A stretch of DNA of 59,706 nucleotides from positions 1,007,218 through 1,066,923 of the forward strand of contig NZ_DS544873.1 of NCBI RefSeq assembly GCF_000154725.1. Direction: 5' to 3'. The notes under the pieces were generated by a model. That model was given only the letters and a program-made list of their open reading frames with translations. It did not search any database and had not been told where the DNA came from. The DNA is from Kordia algicida OT-1 (lineage in GTDB: Bacteria > Bacteroidota > Bacteroidia > Flavobacteriales > Flavobacteriaceae). Position numbers and translations under genes: made by a program. Positions 26,232 through 36,568 of this stretch are shown here, in pieces. Within the stretch, counting starts at the first letter, position 1. Every line of letters begins with the position of its first letter.

Positions 26232-26419
26232 TCAGGAATCGCTATTTACTGCAAAATTACAAATTACGCTTAAGTTGCAAGATATTTAAAATTAATCTTT
26301 ATGCGAAACGTTTTTCCGCAAAATACTTGTATTTATAACGAATAGGAGAGAAGTTATCGTATGTTTTTAGACTAGATAGAAAAATGAAATGAGAATTTGA
26401 AGAATTAATTTCTTGATAA

Positions 26420-26785
26420 TTAGGAATGAATAATTTTTGGAATGTAGATAAAACAACCAATTATCACTGCGGTTATCGCAAAGATAAACACTGCGCCTGC
26501 AGCCAAATCTTTAATCAATCCGATTTTTTTATGATGTTCTGGATGAATAAAATCTGCAATTTCTTCAATAGCAGTATTGATACCTTCCAAGCTCATGATA
26601 AGTCCAATAGTTGCTATTTGAATCATCCATTCCGTTTTAGAGATTTCAAAATAAAAACCAGCGATAGTGACCAAAACACCAATAAAAAACTGTGTTTTTA
26701 CGCTGGCTTCCGTAGTAATGAGCAAATATGCACCTTTAAACGCATATCCGATTCCACGAATTCTTCCCAAAATAAATTTACGCAT
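26420..26785 (-). CDS. dgkA: Diacylglycerol kinase family protein (DgkA-like)
   Basis: A 121-aa membrane protein starting at MRKFILGRIRGIGYAFKGAY (two residues after an upstream Met). Three helices and the family signature EGINTAIEEIADF are present, with the catalytic Glu and the nucleotide-binding IKDLAAGAVF. It phosphorylates diacylglycerol or undecaprenol using ATP. The start overlaps the tpx end by 8 bp. Confidence 0.92.
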   Translation of the reverse strand: MRKFILGRIRGIGYAFKGAYLLITTEASVKTQFFIGVLVTIAGFYFEISKTEWMIQIATIGLIMSLEGINTAIEEIADFIHPEHHKKIGLIKDLAAGAVFIFAITAVIIGCFIYIPKIIHS

Positions 26786-27284
26786 TCCCAAGTATTTCTA
26801 AAACTTTAGAATATTTTGGTTGATCGGCAATGTTAGGAACTTGCTCCGTATGAATTACAGTACCTTCTTCATCTAACACAATAACGACGCGTGAATGTAA
26901 TTTTTGCATAGGACCATTTAACAAATCCAAACCGTATGTTTTTCCAAAACTTCCGTCTCTAAAGTCAGAAAGTGCTTCAAGATTTTCGAGTCCTTCCTCT
27001 TTACAAAATCTGCTATGCGCAAATGGTAAATCATGCGAAATGCAAAGTAGCTTTGTATTATCGAGTTCCGCAACCTCTTTGTCAAAAGTTCTTACTGATG
27101 TGGCACAAACAGAAGTGTCAATACTAGGAAATATATTTAAAATTACTCTTGAACCCTTATAGTCACTCAAACTTTTTGTGTCTAAATCAACTGTTGTAAG
27201 TTTAAAATCGGGTGCTTTATCACCTACGTTTGGTAAATTTCCAGAGGTTTGAAATTCGTTTTCTCCTAATTTTACTGTTGCCAT
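26778..27284 (-). CDS. tpx: Thiol peroxidase Tpx
   Basis: A 168-aa atypical 2-Cys peroxiredoxin. The peroxidatic Cys is in FPSIDTSVCATSVRTF and the resolving Cys in HSRFCKEEGL. VGDKAPDFKLTTVDL is the Tpx N-terminal signature. It reduces H2O2 and alkyl hydroperoxides using thioredoxin. It heads the strand that continues through dgkA, ftsK, lolA, lptF/G and ribB. Confidence 0.96.
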   Translation of the reverse strand: MATVKLGENEFQTSGNLPNVGDKAPDFKLTTVDLDTKSLSDYKGSRVILNIFPSIDTSVCATSVRTFDKEVAELDNTKLLCISHDLPFAHSRFCKEEGLENLEALSDFRDGSFGKTYGLDLLNGPMQKLHSRVVIVLDEEGTVIHTEQVPNIADQPKYSKVLEILGNA

Positions 27285-27486
27285 GGTATTTTGGTTTAAA
27301 TTATTTCATGTAAATTTAATCAATAATGAGTTTAATGGCGAATACTTCACAAAAATTTATAAAATAAGTTTTTCTTATTGAAAATATGTTTTCATAGTCA
27401 AAAACTATTAATTAATAATTATAATCAATCTACCCATGATGCTTTCTAAATAAATTATGGTTAATTTTAGTACTTATTAATAATAA

Positions 27487-29735
<2,249 letters not shown>

Positions 29736-29736
<1 letters not shown>

Positions 29737-29895
29737 TACCAAAGCAACCATAAAATGCAACATATAAGCTTGTTCATTTGGTAGTGTAGTTTCTAGAAGC
29801 TCCTTTCCGTAGCTACGGCTGCAAAGAATCCACTACGTTCTACACTACCAAAGCAACTTCGTTTCTAAAATCACATTTTATAGTAGATTTGGTAT
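29736..29895. repeat. Palindromic interspersed repeat, copy B (160 bp)
   Basis: Same element as 14821-14982, inverted with respect to it: it starts ATACCAA on the last base of the katG stop and ends TTGGTAT. The central palindrome CCGTAGCTACGG and the TTTGGTAGTGTAG / CTACACTACCAAA arms are conserved, with compensating changes relative to copy A (GGTAG/CTACC against GGCAG/CTGCC). This argues for selection on or replication of the hairpin. Confidence 0.85.
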
Positions 29896-29916
29896 AAGAA
29901 TCAAAATTCATGTATA

Positions 29917-29951
29917 AAAAAATCCGCTTCAAACGAAGCGGATTTTTTAGC
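29917..29951. terminator. Bidirectional terminator between katG and the peroxiredoxin operon
   Basis: AAAAAATCCGCTTC and GAAGCGGATTTTTT form a perfect 14-bp stem with loop AAAC. It works for both convergent transcripts. Confidence 0.92.
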
Positions 29952-29968
29952 ATGTACACTTTTGTGTA

Positions 29969-30225
29969 TTACTTATCAATCGATCCCATTACACGTTGCA
30001 TAAAACTATTCAATGCTTCTTTTCTTGGCGTTCCTTCTTTTTCCATTTTGTGTACTTCAATAGCGCGTACATGTTTGAAATCAGTTCGCCAATCACGTCA
30101 AGTTCTTCGTCTTTTAAAGAAGGAACTTCCGTTAAAGCTTCTAAAGTTTCAATCGTTTCAATAACATAATCTTCGTCATTTTCTGAAATGAAAGAAGTTA
30201 AATGTTTTATTACTGGTAATTTCAT
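29969..30225 (-). pseudogene. Frameshifted small conserved protein gene (DUF6952-like), third in the peroxiredoxin operon
   Basis: The uninterrupted frame encodes 71 aa from 30225 to 30010 (MKLPVIKHLTSFISENDEDY ... ELISNMY, then an odd Lys-rich tail). After NMY, near 30063-30066, the neighbouring frame continues as AIEVHKMEKEGTPRKEALNS-FMQRVMGSIDK to a TAA at 29969. That reads like the natural end of the protein and stops just before the terminator. A single missing base (GC for GGC after the Tyr codon) explains it. Intact length would be about 85 aa. The family name is from memory. It could be a real mutation, a sequencing error or, less likely, programmed frameshifting. Confidence 0.75.
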
Positions 30226-30278
30226 AAAAATAATTTTTATTCCCTTGCAAAAGGAAATCTTGTATTAATGTTGACTAA

Positions 30279-30587
30279 TTACACAACTTCTTCAACGAGT
30301 TCTTTTAATACGTCAAACTTATTGGTTTGTACTTGTTTTGCGAATTCTCCACCTTTAAAAGCTGCAAATGTTGGCAAATTGTCAACCGTAGCTAGTTTTC
30401 TAGATTCTGAGAATTTCTCTGCATCAACCATAAGGAAAACAGCATTTTCATTCTCAGAAGCTAATTTTTTAAATTTAGGCTTCATAATTCTACAATTTCC
30501 ACACCAAGTTGCTGAATACTGCACCAAAACGGTATCGTTTTCTGCAATTACTTCTGCTAAGTTGTCTTGTGATAATTCTTGTATCAT
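30279..30587 (-). CDS. Thioredoxin-family protein (CGNC)
   Basis: A 102-aa thioredoxin-fold protein. The active site is TWCGNCRIM and the cis-Pro is in DNLPTFAAFKGG. The C-G-N-C dipeptide differs from the usual CGPC and will shift the redox potential. It lies 13 bp after the peroxiredoxin gene, so it is probably its dedicated reductant. The next gene is the frameshifted small protein. Confidence 0.92.
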   Translation of the reverse strand: MIQELSQDNLAEVIAENDTVLVQYSATWCGNCRIMKPKFKKLASENENAVFLMVDAEKFSESRKLATVDNLPTFAAFKGGEFAKQVQTNKFDVLKELVEEVV

Positions 30588-30600
30588 AGCAATTTTTATA

Positions 30601-31239
30601 TTAGTTTGCTGCTAAATATTCTGCAGTTCCTTTTGCATTTGGTTGCATTGCTTCTTTACCTTCTTCCCAGTTTGCAGGACAAACTTCTCCGTTTGTTTGC
30701 ACGTGAGAATACGCATCGATTAAACGTAAAAATTCGTTCACGTTTCTTCCAACTGGCATGTGATTGATTCCTTCATGGAAAACGGTTCCTTCTTCATCAA
30801 TTAAATACGTAGCTCTGTATGTTACGTTATCACCTTCTACTTGTACAGTTCCAGTTTCTTCGTCATATACTTCGTTTGTAATATCTAAAATTCCTAAGAT
30901 GCTTGATAAGTTACGGTTGCTATCTGCTAATAAAGGATACGTTACACCTTCAATTCCTCCGTTGTCTTTTGCAGTGTTTAACCAAGCAAAGTGTACTTCT
31001 GGAGTATCACATGAAGCTCCGATAACAATTGTGTTTCTTTTTTCAAATTCAGCCAAAGCTGCTTGAAAAGCGTGTAATTCTGTTGGACAAACAAAAGTAA
31101 AGTCTTTTGGATACCAGAATAATAATACTTTTTTCTTGTGATTGACCGCTTCTTCTAGGACGTTTAACTTGAAAGTATCGCCCATTTCGTTCATTGCGTC
31201 TACATTTAAATTTGGAAATTTTTTTCCTACAAATGCCAT
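30601..31239 (-). CDS. 2-Cys peroxiredoxin (AhpC/TSA family)
   Basis: A 212-aa peroxiredoxin. The peroxidatic Cys lies in DFTFVCPTELHAFQ and the resolving Cys in GEVCPANWEEGKEAM. It has the usual length for bacterial AhpC-type enzymes of Bacteroidota. It reduces peroxides with electrons from the thioredoxin encoded 13 bp downstream. A TATATTTG -7 box precedes it. Confidence 0.95.
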   Translation of the reverse strand: MAFVGKKFPNLNVDAMNEMGDTFKLNVLEEAVNHKKKVLLFWYPKDFTFVCPTELHAFQAALAEFEKRNTIVIGASCDTPEVHFAWLNTAKDNGGIEGVTYPLLADSNRNLSSILGILDITNEVYDEETGTVQVEGDNVTYRATYLIDEEGTVFHEGINHMPVGRNVNEFLRLIDAYSHVQTNGEVCPANWEEGKEAMQPNAKGTAEYLAAN

Positions 31240-31275
31240 AATTATATCTTTTTAAAATTATTAATTTTCAAGTAG

Positions 31276-31283
31276 CAAATATA
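31276..31283 (-). promoter_or_regulatory. -7 box of the peroxiredoxin operon
   Basis: TATATTTG on the minus strand, 36 bp before the ATG at 31239. No clear -33 partner. Confidence 0.55.
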
Positions 31284-31390
31284 GCTAAGTAAGAAGGAGT
31301 TTTGTGTGAAGAAAATTTTAATTTTTTATCGAATAATAGATAATACTTATAAGTCAAATTTTAAACAATAGGTTATTGTTATAAAAAGGC

Positions 31391-31426
31391 AAAAGCCTTG
31401 AATATATTAAGTTTTCAAGGCTTTTT
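31391..31426 (-). terminator. Terminator after the NhaC-type antiporter
   Basis: AAAAGCCTTGAA and TTCAAGGCTTTT form a 12-bp stem; U tracts exist on both strands. It ends the minus-strand antiporter gene and insulates the peroxiredoxin promoter. Confidence 0.85.
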
Positions 31427-31441
31427 GTATGTTGTTGTGTA

Positions 31442-33118
31442 TTAGGCTGTTTTCCCTTGCAACTGTCTGATTTTAATTTTAAATGCAGCAAATAATAAGG
31501 TTGTAAATGGACTTAACCAGTTAAAAATAGCGTACATAAAATATTCGCCAACGCCAACACCTAATACGCCAGATTGATATGCTCCACATGTATTCCAAGG
31601 AATCAATACCGAAGTAACCGTTCCTGAATCTTCTAAGGTTCTACTTAAGTTTTCAGGAGCCAAACCTCTATCTTCATAAGCTTTTTTAAACATTTTTCCA
31701 GGAATTACCAATGCCAAATATTGATCGGAAGCAATAATATTTAATCCTAAACAACTTGCCACCGTACTTGCAAAGAGTCCGAAAACGCTCGTTGCCATTT
31801 TTAGTAATGCTTGTGTAATTCTTGATAACGCACCAATTGCGTCCATCACACCACCAAAAACCATGGCACAGATGATTAAATAAATTGTCCATAACATTCC
31901 ATTCATTCCGCCAGAACCGAATAATTTTTTCAATCGTTTAATTGTGATGAGTTTCTCCAAACTATCTGCTTTTGTTGCGACAGCTTCTTGCGATAATGAA
32001 TGTCCAGCAAATACTTCCGCTAAGTCTTTTTTAGTGTATATTTTCTTTACATCATCTCCTGTAAAAATATTTTTTAAATCTTCGTCAGCTTTAATCGTTT
32101 CAAGTTCTTTTTCCGAGAATGTTGCTACATATTGCTCATCTGGAATTTCAATGTTCGTATCTGTAAAGATTGCATTTGTGATTACTGACATTTTTGAATC
32201 AGAAAGTTTTTTCATCACATCTGGTTGAAAGATAAATGCAAAAATTGCAGCAAGTACTACACCTGTTAATAGTGCAATTAGTGGTTTTGTTTTGAGTAAA
32301 ATTAGTGCGATTACTGCCAAAGGAACCACAAATAGCCAAGGTGTAATATTGAAGTTATTGTTAATAGTTTCTAGAATAAAAGCCGTATCTGCGCCGTTTC
32401 CGTTCGTTTCAATCGTTGAACTTAATATTGCAAATACAATAAGCGTAATTACAATTGTAGGAACAGTTGTAAATGTCATGTAACGAATGTGTGTAAATAA
32501 ATCTGTTCCAGCCATCGCAGGAGCTAGATTGGTAGTATCACTTAATGGAGACATTTTATCTCCAAAATAAGCTCCAGAAATTACGGCTCCAGCAATCATT
32601 CCTGTTGGAATTCCCAAAGCACTACCAATTCCAATCAACGCAATACCCACCGTAGCAGAAGTTGTCCAACTACTTCCTGTAGCAATCGAAATGATAGCGG
32701 CGATAATTACAGAAGCTGGCAAGAATATTTCTGGACTCAGCACTTGCAAACCGTAATATACCATGGCAGGAATAATTCCGCTTACAAGCCAAGTTCCAGC
32801 TAAAGCTCCAACCAAAAATAAAATCATAATTGGAACAAAAACGCTGCGTAGATTTTCCCAAATTTCTTTTAACATTAACCCGAAAGATACTTTATTAAAA
32901 AAGCCACTTATCATGGCAACGCCACCACCAATGAGTAAAATAATTTGATTGGTATAGCCACCAAACCATTCCTGATCTTCTACAAGAAAGATATTATATG
33001 CTAATAAACCCATCAAAATTACCACAGGAATTAATGCTTCCCAAATGCTTAACTCCTTATTATTTATGATGGTTTGATCGTTTGCTTTTGTTTCAGAAAT
33101 GTTGTTCTTGTCTTGCAT
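31442..33118 (-). CDS. nhaC: Na+/H+ antiporter, NhaC family
   Basis: A 558-aa integral membrane protein with about ten to twelve helices. Family segments include ATGSSWTTSATVGIALIGIG, GAYFGDKMSPLSDTTNLAPA and the C-terminal DSGTVTSVLIPWNTCGAYQS. It exchanges protons for Na+ at the inner membrane, useful in a marine cell. A hydrophilic insert of about 95 residues (~305-400, EIPDEQYVATFSEKELETIK onward) lies between helices, longer than in typical NhaC. It is monocistronic and divergent from a DUF457 membrane protein gene. Confidence 0.92.
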   Translation of the reverse strand: MQDKNNISETKANDQTIINNKELSIWEALIPVVILMGLLAYNIFLVEDQEWFGGYTNQIILLIGGGVAMISGFFNKVSFGLMLKEIWENLRSVFVPIMILFLVGALAGTWLVSGIIPAMVYYGLQVLSPEIFLPASVIIAAIISIATGSSWTTSATVGIALIGIGSALGIPTGMIAGAVISGAYFGDKMSPLSDTTNLAPAMAGTDLFTHIRYMTFTTVPTIVITLIVFAILSSTIETNGNGADTAFILETINNNFNITPWLFVVPLAVIALILLKTKPLIALLTGVVLAAIFAFIFQPDVMKKLSDSKMSVITNAIFTDTNIEIPDEQYVATFSEKELETIKADEDLKNIFTGDDVKKIYTKKDLAEVFAGHSLSQEAVATKADSLEKLITIKRLKKLFGSGGMNGMLWTIYLIICAMVFGGVMDAIGALSRITQALLKMATSVFGLFASTVASCLGLNIIASDQYLALVIPGKMFKKAYEDRGLAPENLSRTLEDSGTVTSVLIPWNTCGAYQSGVLGVGVGEYFMYAIFNWLSPFTTLLFAAFKIKIRQLQGKTA

Positions 33119-33219
33119 AATGATTCGGTTAGTTTCTTAGCGTAATGTTACGATTTTGTAAACTACTATGCAAATCAATTTGGTTGCGTACCTTTGCAAA
33201 CTTATAATTAAATCTATTT

Positions 33220-34251
33220 ATGGATTCATTGACACAAATTGTACTTGGAGCTGCCTGTGGCGAAGCTGCAATGGGAAAGAAAATAGGTAATAAGGCCTTG
33301 TTATTTGGCGCTATTGGTGGCACAATTCCCGATTTGGATGTTTTTGTGGGAAACATGATCTACGACAATCAAATTGACGCCATGTTATTTCATAGAGGAT
33401 TTATGCATTCCATTTTTTTTGCAATTCCAGCAGCTTTTTTCTTCGGATGGTTGATTCATAAATTGTATGATAAAGGTAAACGGAAAGACACAACAACACG
33501 GAAAGACTGGAATTGGCTCTTTTTCTGGTCAATTTTTACACATCCTATTTTAGATTGTTTTACAGGATACGGAACACAGTTATTTTTACCATTTAGTGAT
33601 TATCGAGTAGCATTTAGTAATATTTCGGTGGTAGATCCTAGTTATACAGTGCCATTTTTATTGTGTTTAATTGTACTAATGTTTTTCAATAGAAAGAATC
33701 CGACACGAAGATTATGGTTAAAGTTGGGGTTGGGAATCAGTTCTGCGTACATGTTATTTACGATTGGGAATAAGTTGTATATCAATACATTGTTTAAAAA
33801 AACGTTGGCAGAAAAAGGAATAGAATATCAACGTTACAATACGGAAACGTCTGTTTTTAATAATATTTTATGGTACGGAGTTGCAGAGACAGAAAAAAAT
33901 TATCAAGTTGGTTATTATTCGTTGTTTGACTCAAAAGCGATTTTTACTGATTGGAAGATTATTCCTAAAAGTCACAATTTAATTCCAGAATCTCATCCTG
34001 ATTTGAAAAAGCTAAATTGGTTTAGTGATGATTATTACAATTTGAAAGCAAACGAAGACGGTTCTTATAGTTATACAGATTTACGTTATCCTTCGCTAGA
34101 TATTGGTAACGGAAAAAGCATTGATTTTTCATTTAGAGTTTATAAACAAGGCGACCGACTCAATATGGAAGAACTTGATCCTGAAATTGATGAAGATGTT
34201 ACTATGGAGAAAGTATTGCATATTTTTTGGGAGCGGATAAAGGGGAAGTAA
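33220..34251 (+). CDS. DUF457/YdjM-like membrane-bound metal-dependent hydrolase
   Basis: A 343-aa membrane protein. The N-terminus MDSLTQIVLGAACGEAAMGK with GAIGGTIPDLDV and HRGFMHSIFF matches the YdjM/YbcI (DUF457) family, with conserved His/Asp residues that could bind a metal; THPILDCFTGYG adds further ones. Four to five helices, then a soluble C-terminal domain (~190-343). The reaction is unknown for the family. A heptamer repeat follows. Confidence 0.85.
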   Translation: MDSLTQIVLGAACGEAAMGKKIGNKALLFGAIGGTIPDLDVFVGNMIYDNQIDAMLFHRGFMHSIFFAIPAAFFFGWLIHKLYDKGKRKDTTTRKDWNWLFFWSIFTHPILDCFTGYGTQLFLPFSDYRVAFSNISVVDPSYTVPFLLCLIVLMFFNRKNPTRRLWLKLGLGISSAYMLFTIGNKLYINTLFKKTLAEKGIEYQRYNTETSVFNNILWYGVAETEKNYQVGYYSLFDSKAIFTDWKIIPKSHNLIPESHPDLKKLNWFSDDYYNLKANEDGSYSYTDLRYPSLDIGNGKSIDFSFRVYKQGDRLNMEELDPEIDEDVTMEKVLHIFWERIKGK

Positions 34252-34254
34252 ATT

Positions 34255-34324
34255 GTTAGCTGTTAGCTGTTAGCTGTTAGCTGTTAGCTGTTGGCTGTTG
34301 GCTGTTGGCTGTTGGTTGTTAGCT
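34255..34324. repeat. Heptamer tandem repeat, 10 units
   Basis: Five GTTAGCT, three GTTGGCT, one GTTGGTT and one GTTAGCT unit in a row, just after the DUF457 stop. The unit length of 7 is the same as at 12352-12386 but the sequence differs. It is followed at ~34337 by GTCATTTCTGCGAAGGCAGG, a dispersed intergenic motif. Confidence 0.9.
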
Positions 34325-34366
34325 GTTGTGTAATTGTCATTTCTGCGAAGGCAGGAATCTCGTCAT

Positions 34367-34612
34367 TTACTCATAATCTGCATACAAATGACTCACACAT
34401 GTGCCACAAACGCTTTTGCCGATTTCTGCGCATTTAAGTCTTGCTTCTTTTTCTGATTTACAGGTAAATTTACTTGCTCTCTTGTGATCCATTTTTTTAC
34501 ATATAGACTTACTTCTAGCTGAACAACTACCATCTAGTTCCCTTCTTGATTTAAATAGATGAAATTGCTCTTGGTCGTTTTCTTTTAAAGTGTACAGATT
34601 GTAATCGCTCAT
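34367..34612 (-). CDS. Small Cys-rich protein, paralogue 1
   Basis: An 81-aa cytoplasmic-looking protein with no signal peptide. It has six cysteines: one in DGSCS, then KSICKKM, FTCKSE, LKCAEIG and SVCGTCVSHLYAD. It is clearly related to the neighbour at 34734-34985 (shared KSIC-x2-M, F-[TS]-C, CA-x-IG-x2-VC-x-TCVSHLY). The Cys spacing could bind a metal but matches no zinc ribbon I know. Function unknown. Confidence 0.75.
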   Translation of the reverse strand: MSDYNLYTLKENDQEQFHLFKSRRELDGSCSARSKSICKKMDHKRASKFTCKSEKEARLKCAEIGKSVCGTCVSHLYADYE

Positions 34613-34733
34613 AATTCTAATCAGATTTTAAATTCCTCACAAAATTACACATGAGTACATATAGAAACTTACGGAAAGCCATAAAATCTAATAGTACTCA
34701 AAAAAGAGGGAGAATCGGGAAAAGGTTTTTTGT

Positions 34734-34985
34734 TTAAATTTTATCCATATACAAATGACTCACGCAAGTAGTACAAACAGCTCTGCCAATTTTAGCACAT
34801 TGTGTACGCGCACGATCTTCTGGCTGACAGGAAAAAATTGTTCTCGATTTATCTTCAATATTCATCTGTCCACAAATAGACTTATGCTGTGATTTACATT
34901 CGTTTTTTTCAGTAGAATTTGCCAAAAAAAGATGTAATTCTCCTGTTTCTTTACTTTCTCGTAATATATAGACATTCTTACTCAT
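34734..34985 (-). CDS. Small Cys-rich protein, paralogue 2
   Basis: An 83-aa paralogue of the preceding gene. It opens MSKNVYILRESKETGELHLF, and shares KSICGQM, IFSCQPEDRART and QCAKIGRAVCTTCVSHLYMD, conserving all six cysteines (the first in NECKS). The 121-bp gap to paralogue 1 suggests separate transcripts. A palindrome lies 65 bp upstream of its start. Function unknown. Confidence 0.75.
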   Translation of the reverse strand: MSKNVYILRESKETGELHLFLANSTEKNECKSQHKSICGQMNIEDKSRTIFSCQPEDRARTQCAKIGRAVCTTCVSHLYMDKI

Positions 34986-35049
34986 AAAACATATTGTGGT
35001 TTAACCATTATCTGGGACTTCAATAATAATTAAAAACAATCGCCTTATT

Positions 35050-35065
35050 TTACGGGAATCCGTAA
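35050..35065. promoter_or_regulatory. Inverted repeat upstream of Cys-rich gene, candidate operator
   Basis: TTACGG-GAAT-CCGTAA, 65 bp upstream of the ATG at 34985. The six-base arms are perfect. Binding protein unknown. Confidence 0.4.
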
Positions 35066-35136
35066 TTTGAAAAAAATTATTCTAAATCAAGTAGAATTAC
35101 TTAAGTGATTTCTTTTTAGGTTGTAATACAAAAAAG

Positions 35137-35167
35137 AAAAAGGAACGTTTTTTCGGCGTTCCTTTCT
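35137..35167 (-). terminator. Terminator of the PLP-enzyme gene
   Basis: AAAGGAACG (35139-35147) pairs with CGTTCCTTT (35157-35165). On the minus strand it is followed by a T-rich run. Confidence 0.8.
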
Positions 35168-35198
35168 ACATAAAATAATGTTAACTAAATATTGTAAA

Positions 35199-36413
35199 TT
35201 ACACCAGTTCAGGCTTTAAGATATTTAGTGCTTCCATGCATTCGCGCATTATTGCATACGTTCGTTTGATGTCATTATCCAAACCAACAGAGAAACGAAT
35301 TAAGCCATCTGTTAAGCCCATTGCTGCTTGTTCATCTTCTGGAATTTCTGAGGAAGTCGATGTACCTGGCGCACTGAATAGTGTTTTGTAAAATCCTAAG
35401 CTTACTGCCAAATAGCCTAAATTGCGTTTTTGCATCAATTCCATCAATTCATTGGCTTTGTCAATACTTCCTACATCTACAGTTAGCATTCCTCCAAACC
35501 CATAATCTTCGTTCATCATGCTTTTAAACAATTTATGTGAAGGATGAGACGCTAATCCTGGATATACAGTTTTTAAACCATCTTTTTCGAACATTTCAGC
35601 CAAATAAGCGGCATTCTCACTGTGTTGTTTCATGCGAATATGAAGTGTTCTTAGATTTTTTAATACCGAAGCTGCTCGTAAGCTATCCATGGTTGAACCT
35701 AATAACATACTTGCGCCATCATTTACATTTCGCAATTGATCTATAAATGCTTGTGTTCCACAAACTACACCACCAACAGTATCACTGGAACCATTGATAA
35801 ATTTTGTTAAACTATGAATAACAATATCAGCACCCAATTTTGCAGGCGCAATTGATAATGGCGAAAAAGTATTGTCTACAACCAATTGTATATTGTGTTT
35901 TTTTGCTATTTTGGAAAGTCCAGCAATGTCCGCAACTTCCAACAAAGGATTACTTACTGCTTCACAATACAGTACTTTTGTGTTTGGTGTGATGGCAGCT
36001 TCTACCATGTCCAATTTGGTAATATCAACAAAAGAAGTTTCAATTTGAAAACGCGGTGTAAAATTCTTTAAAAAAGCATACGTTCCACCATAAATTGTGC
36101 GACTTGACACGATATGATCGCCACTTTTACACAATTGAAGCAACACAGGTGTAATTGCGCCCATTCCGGAAGCCGAAACATTGGCGGTTTCTGTTCCTTC
36201 CATTGCTGCCAAAGCTTCTCCTAAGTATAAATTACTTGGAGAACTATGTCGTGAATATAAATAACAACCATCGGCATTGCCTTCAAATGTATCAAACATG
36301 GTTTTTGCAGAAAGAAACGTGTAGGTTGATGAATCTGAAATGGAAGGATTGACACCTCCAAATTCGCCAAAATATTGTAAATCTTGAATGTTGTTTGCGG
36401 GATTGAATTTCAT
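35199..36413 (-). CDS. Cys/Met-metabolism PLP-dependent enzyme (methionine gamma-lyase/cystathionine synthase type)
   Basis: A 404-aa fold-type I PLP enzyme. YSRHSSPSNLYLGEALAAME is the N-terminal signature, VSASGMGAI the phosphate-binding loop, VVDNTFSPL the Asp contacting PLP, and HSLTKFINGSSD holds the Schiff-base Lys (~K204). The family includes methionine gamma-lyase, cystathionine gamma-synthase and O-acetylhomoserine sulfhydrylase, which cannot be separated from sequence alone. It is divergent from an Lrp/AsnC regulator 155 bp away, which probably controls it in response to an amino acid. Confidence 0.9.
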   Translation of the reverse strand: MKFNPANNIQDLQYFGEFGGVNPSISDSSTYTFLSAKTMFDTFEGNADGCYLYSRHSSPSNLYLGEALAAMEGTETANVSASGMGAITPVLLQLCKSGDHIVSSRTIYGGTYAFLKNFTPRFQIETSFVDITKLDMVEAAITPNTKVLYCEAVSNPLLEVADIAGLSKIAKKHNIQLVVDNTFSPLSIAPAKLGADIVIHSLTKFINGSSDTVGGVVCGTQAFIDQLRNVNDGASMLLGSTMDSLRAASVLKNLRTLHIRMKQHSENAAYLAEMFEKDGLKTVYPGLASHPSHKLFKSMMNEDYGFGGMLTVDVGSIDKANELMELMQKRNLGYLAVSLGFYKTLFSAPGTSTSSEIPEDEQAAMGLTDGLIRFSVGLDNDIKRTYAIMRECMEALNILKPELV

Positions 36414-36568
36414 AAGAGTATGTTTTTAATATCAATCAAAATTCAATAAAATAGGAATTAAAATCAACTATTATTTTATTTAATAGAAAATAAAACTATA
36501 AATTAGCTATTTAAATGAAAAAAATAAATTAGACAGTTTAATAAATATAAACGTATAGATTATTTTCC

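Noticed and set aside
26426-26809. Plus-strand frame of 127 codons opposite dgkA
   Set aside because: It is antisense to the diacylglycerol kinase and tpx end, and its Cys/Asn-rich translation is not protein-like.
30060-30070. Programmed ribosomal frameshift site in the small peroxiredoxin-operon gene
   Set aside because: The junction TACGCGCTA is not a slippery heptamer and no stimulatory structure is evident; a simple one-base deletion or sequencing error is more likely.
34337-34362. Possible regulatory RNA or site (GTCATTTCTGCGAAGGCAGG)
   Set aside because: It looks like a member of a dispersed intergenic repeat common in Flavobacteriia; no independent evidence of function here.
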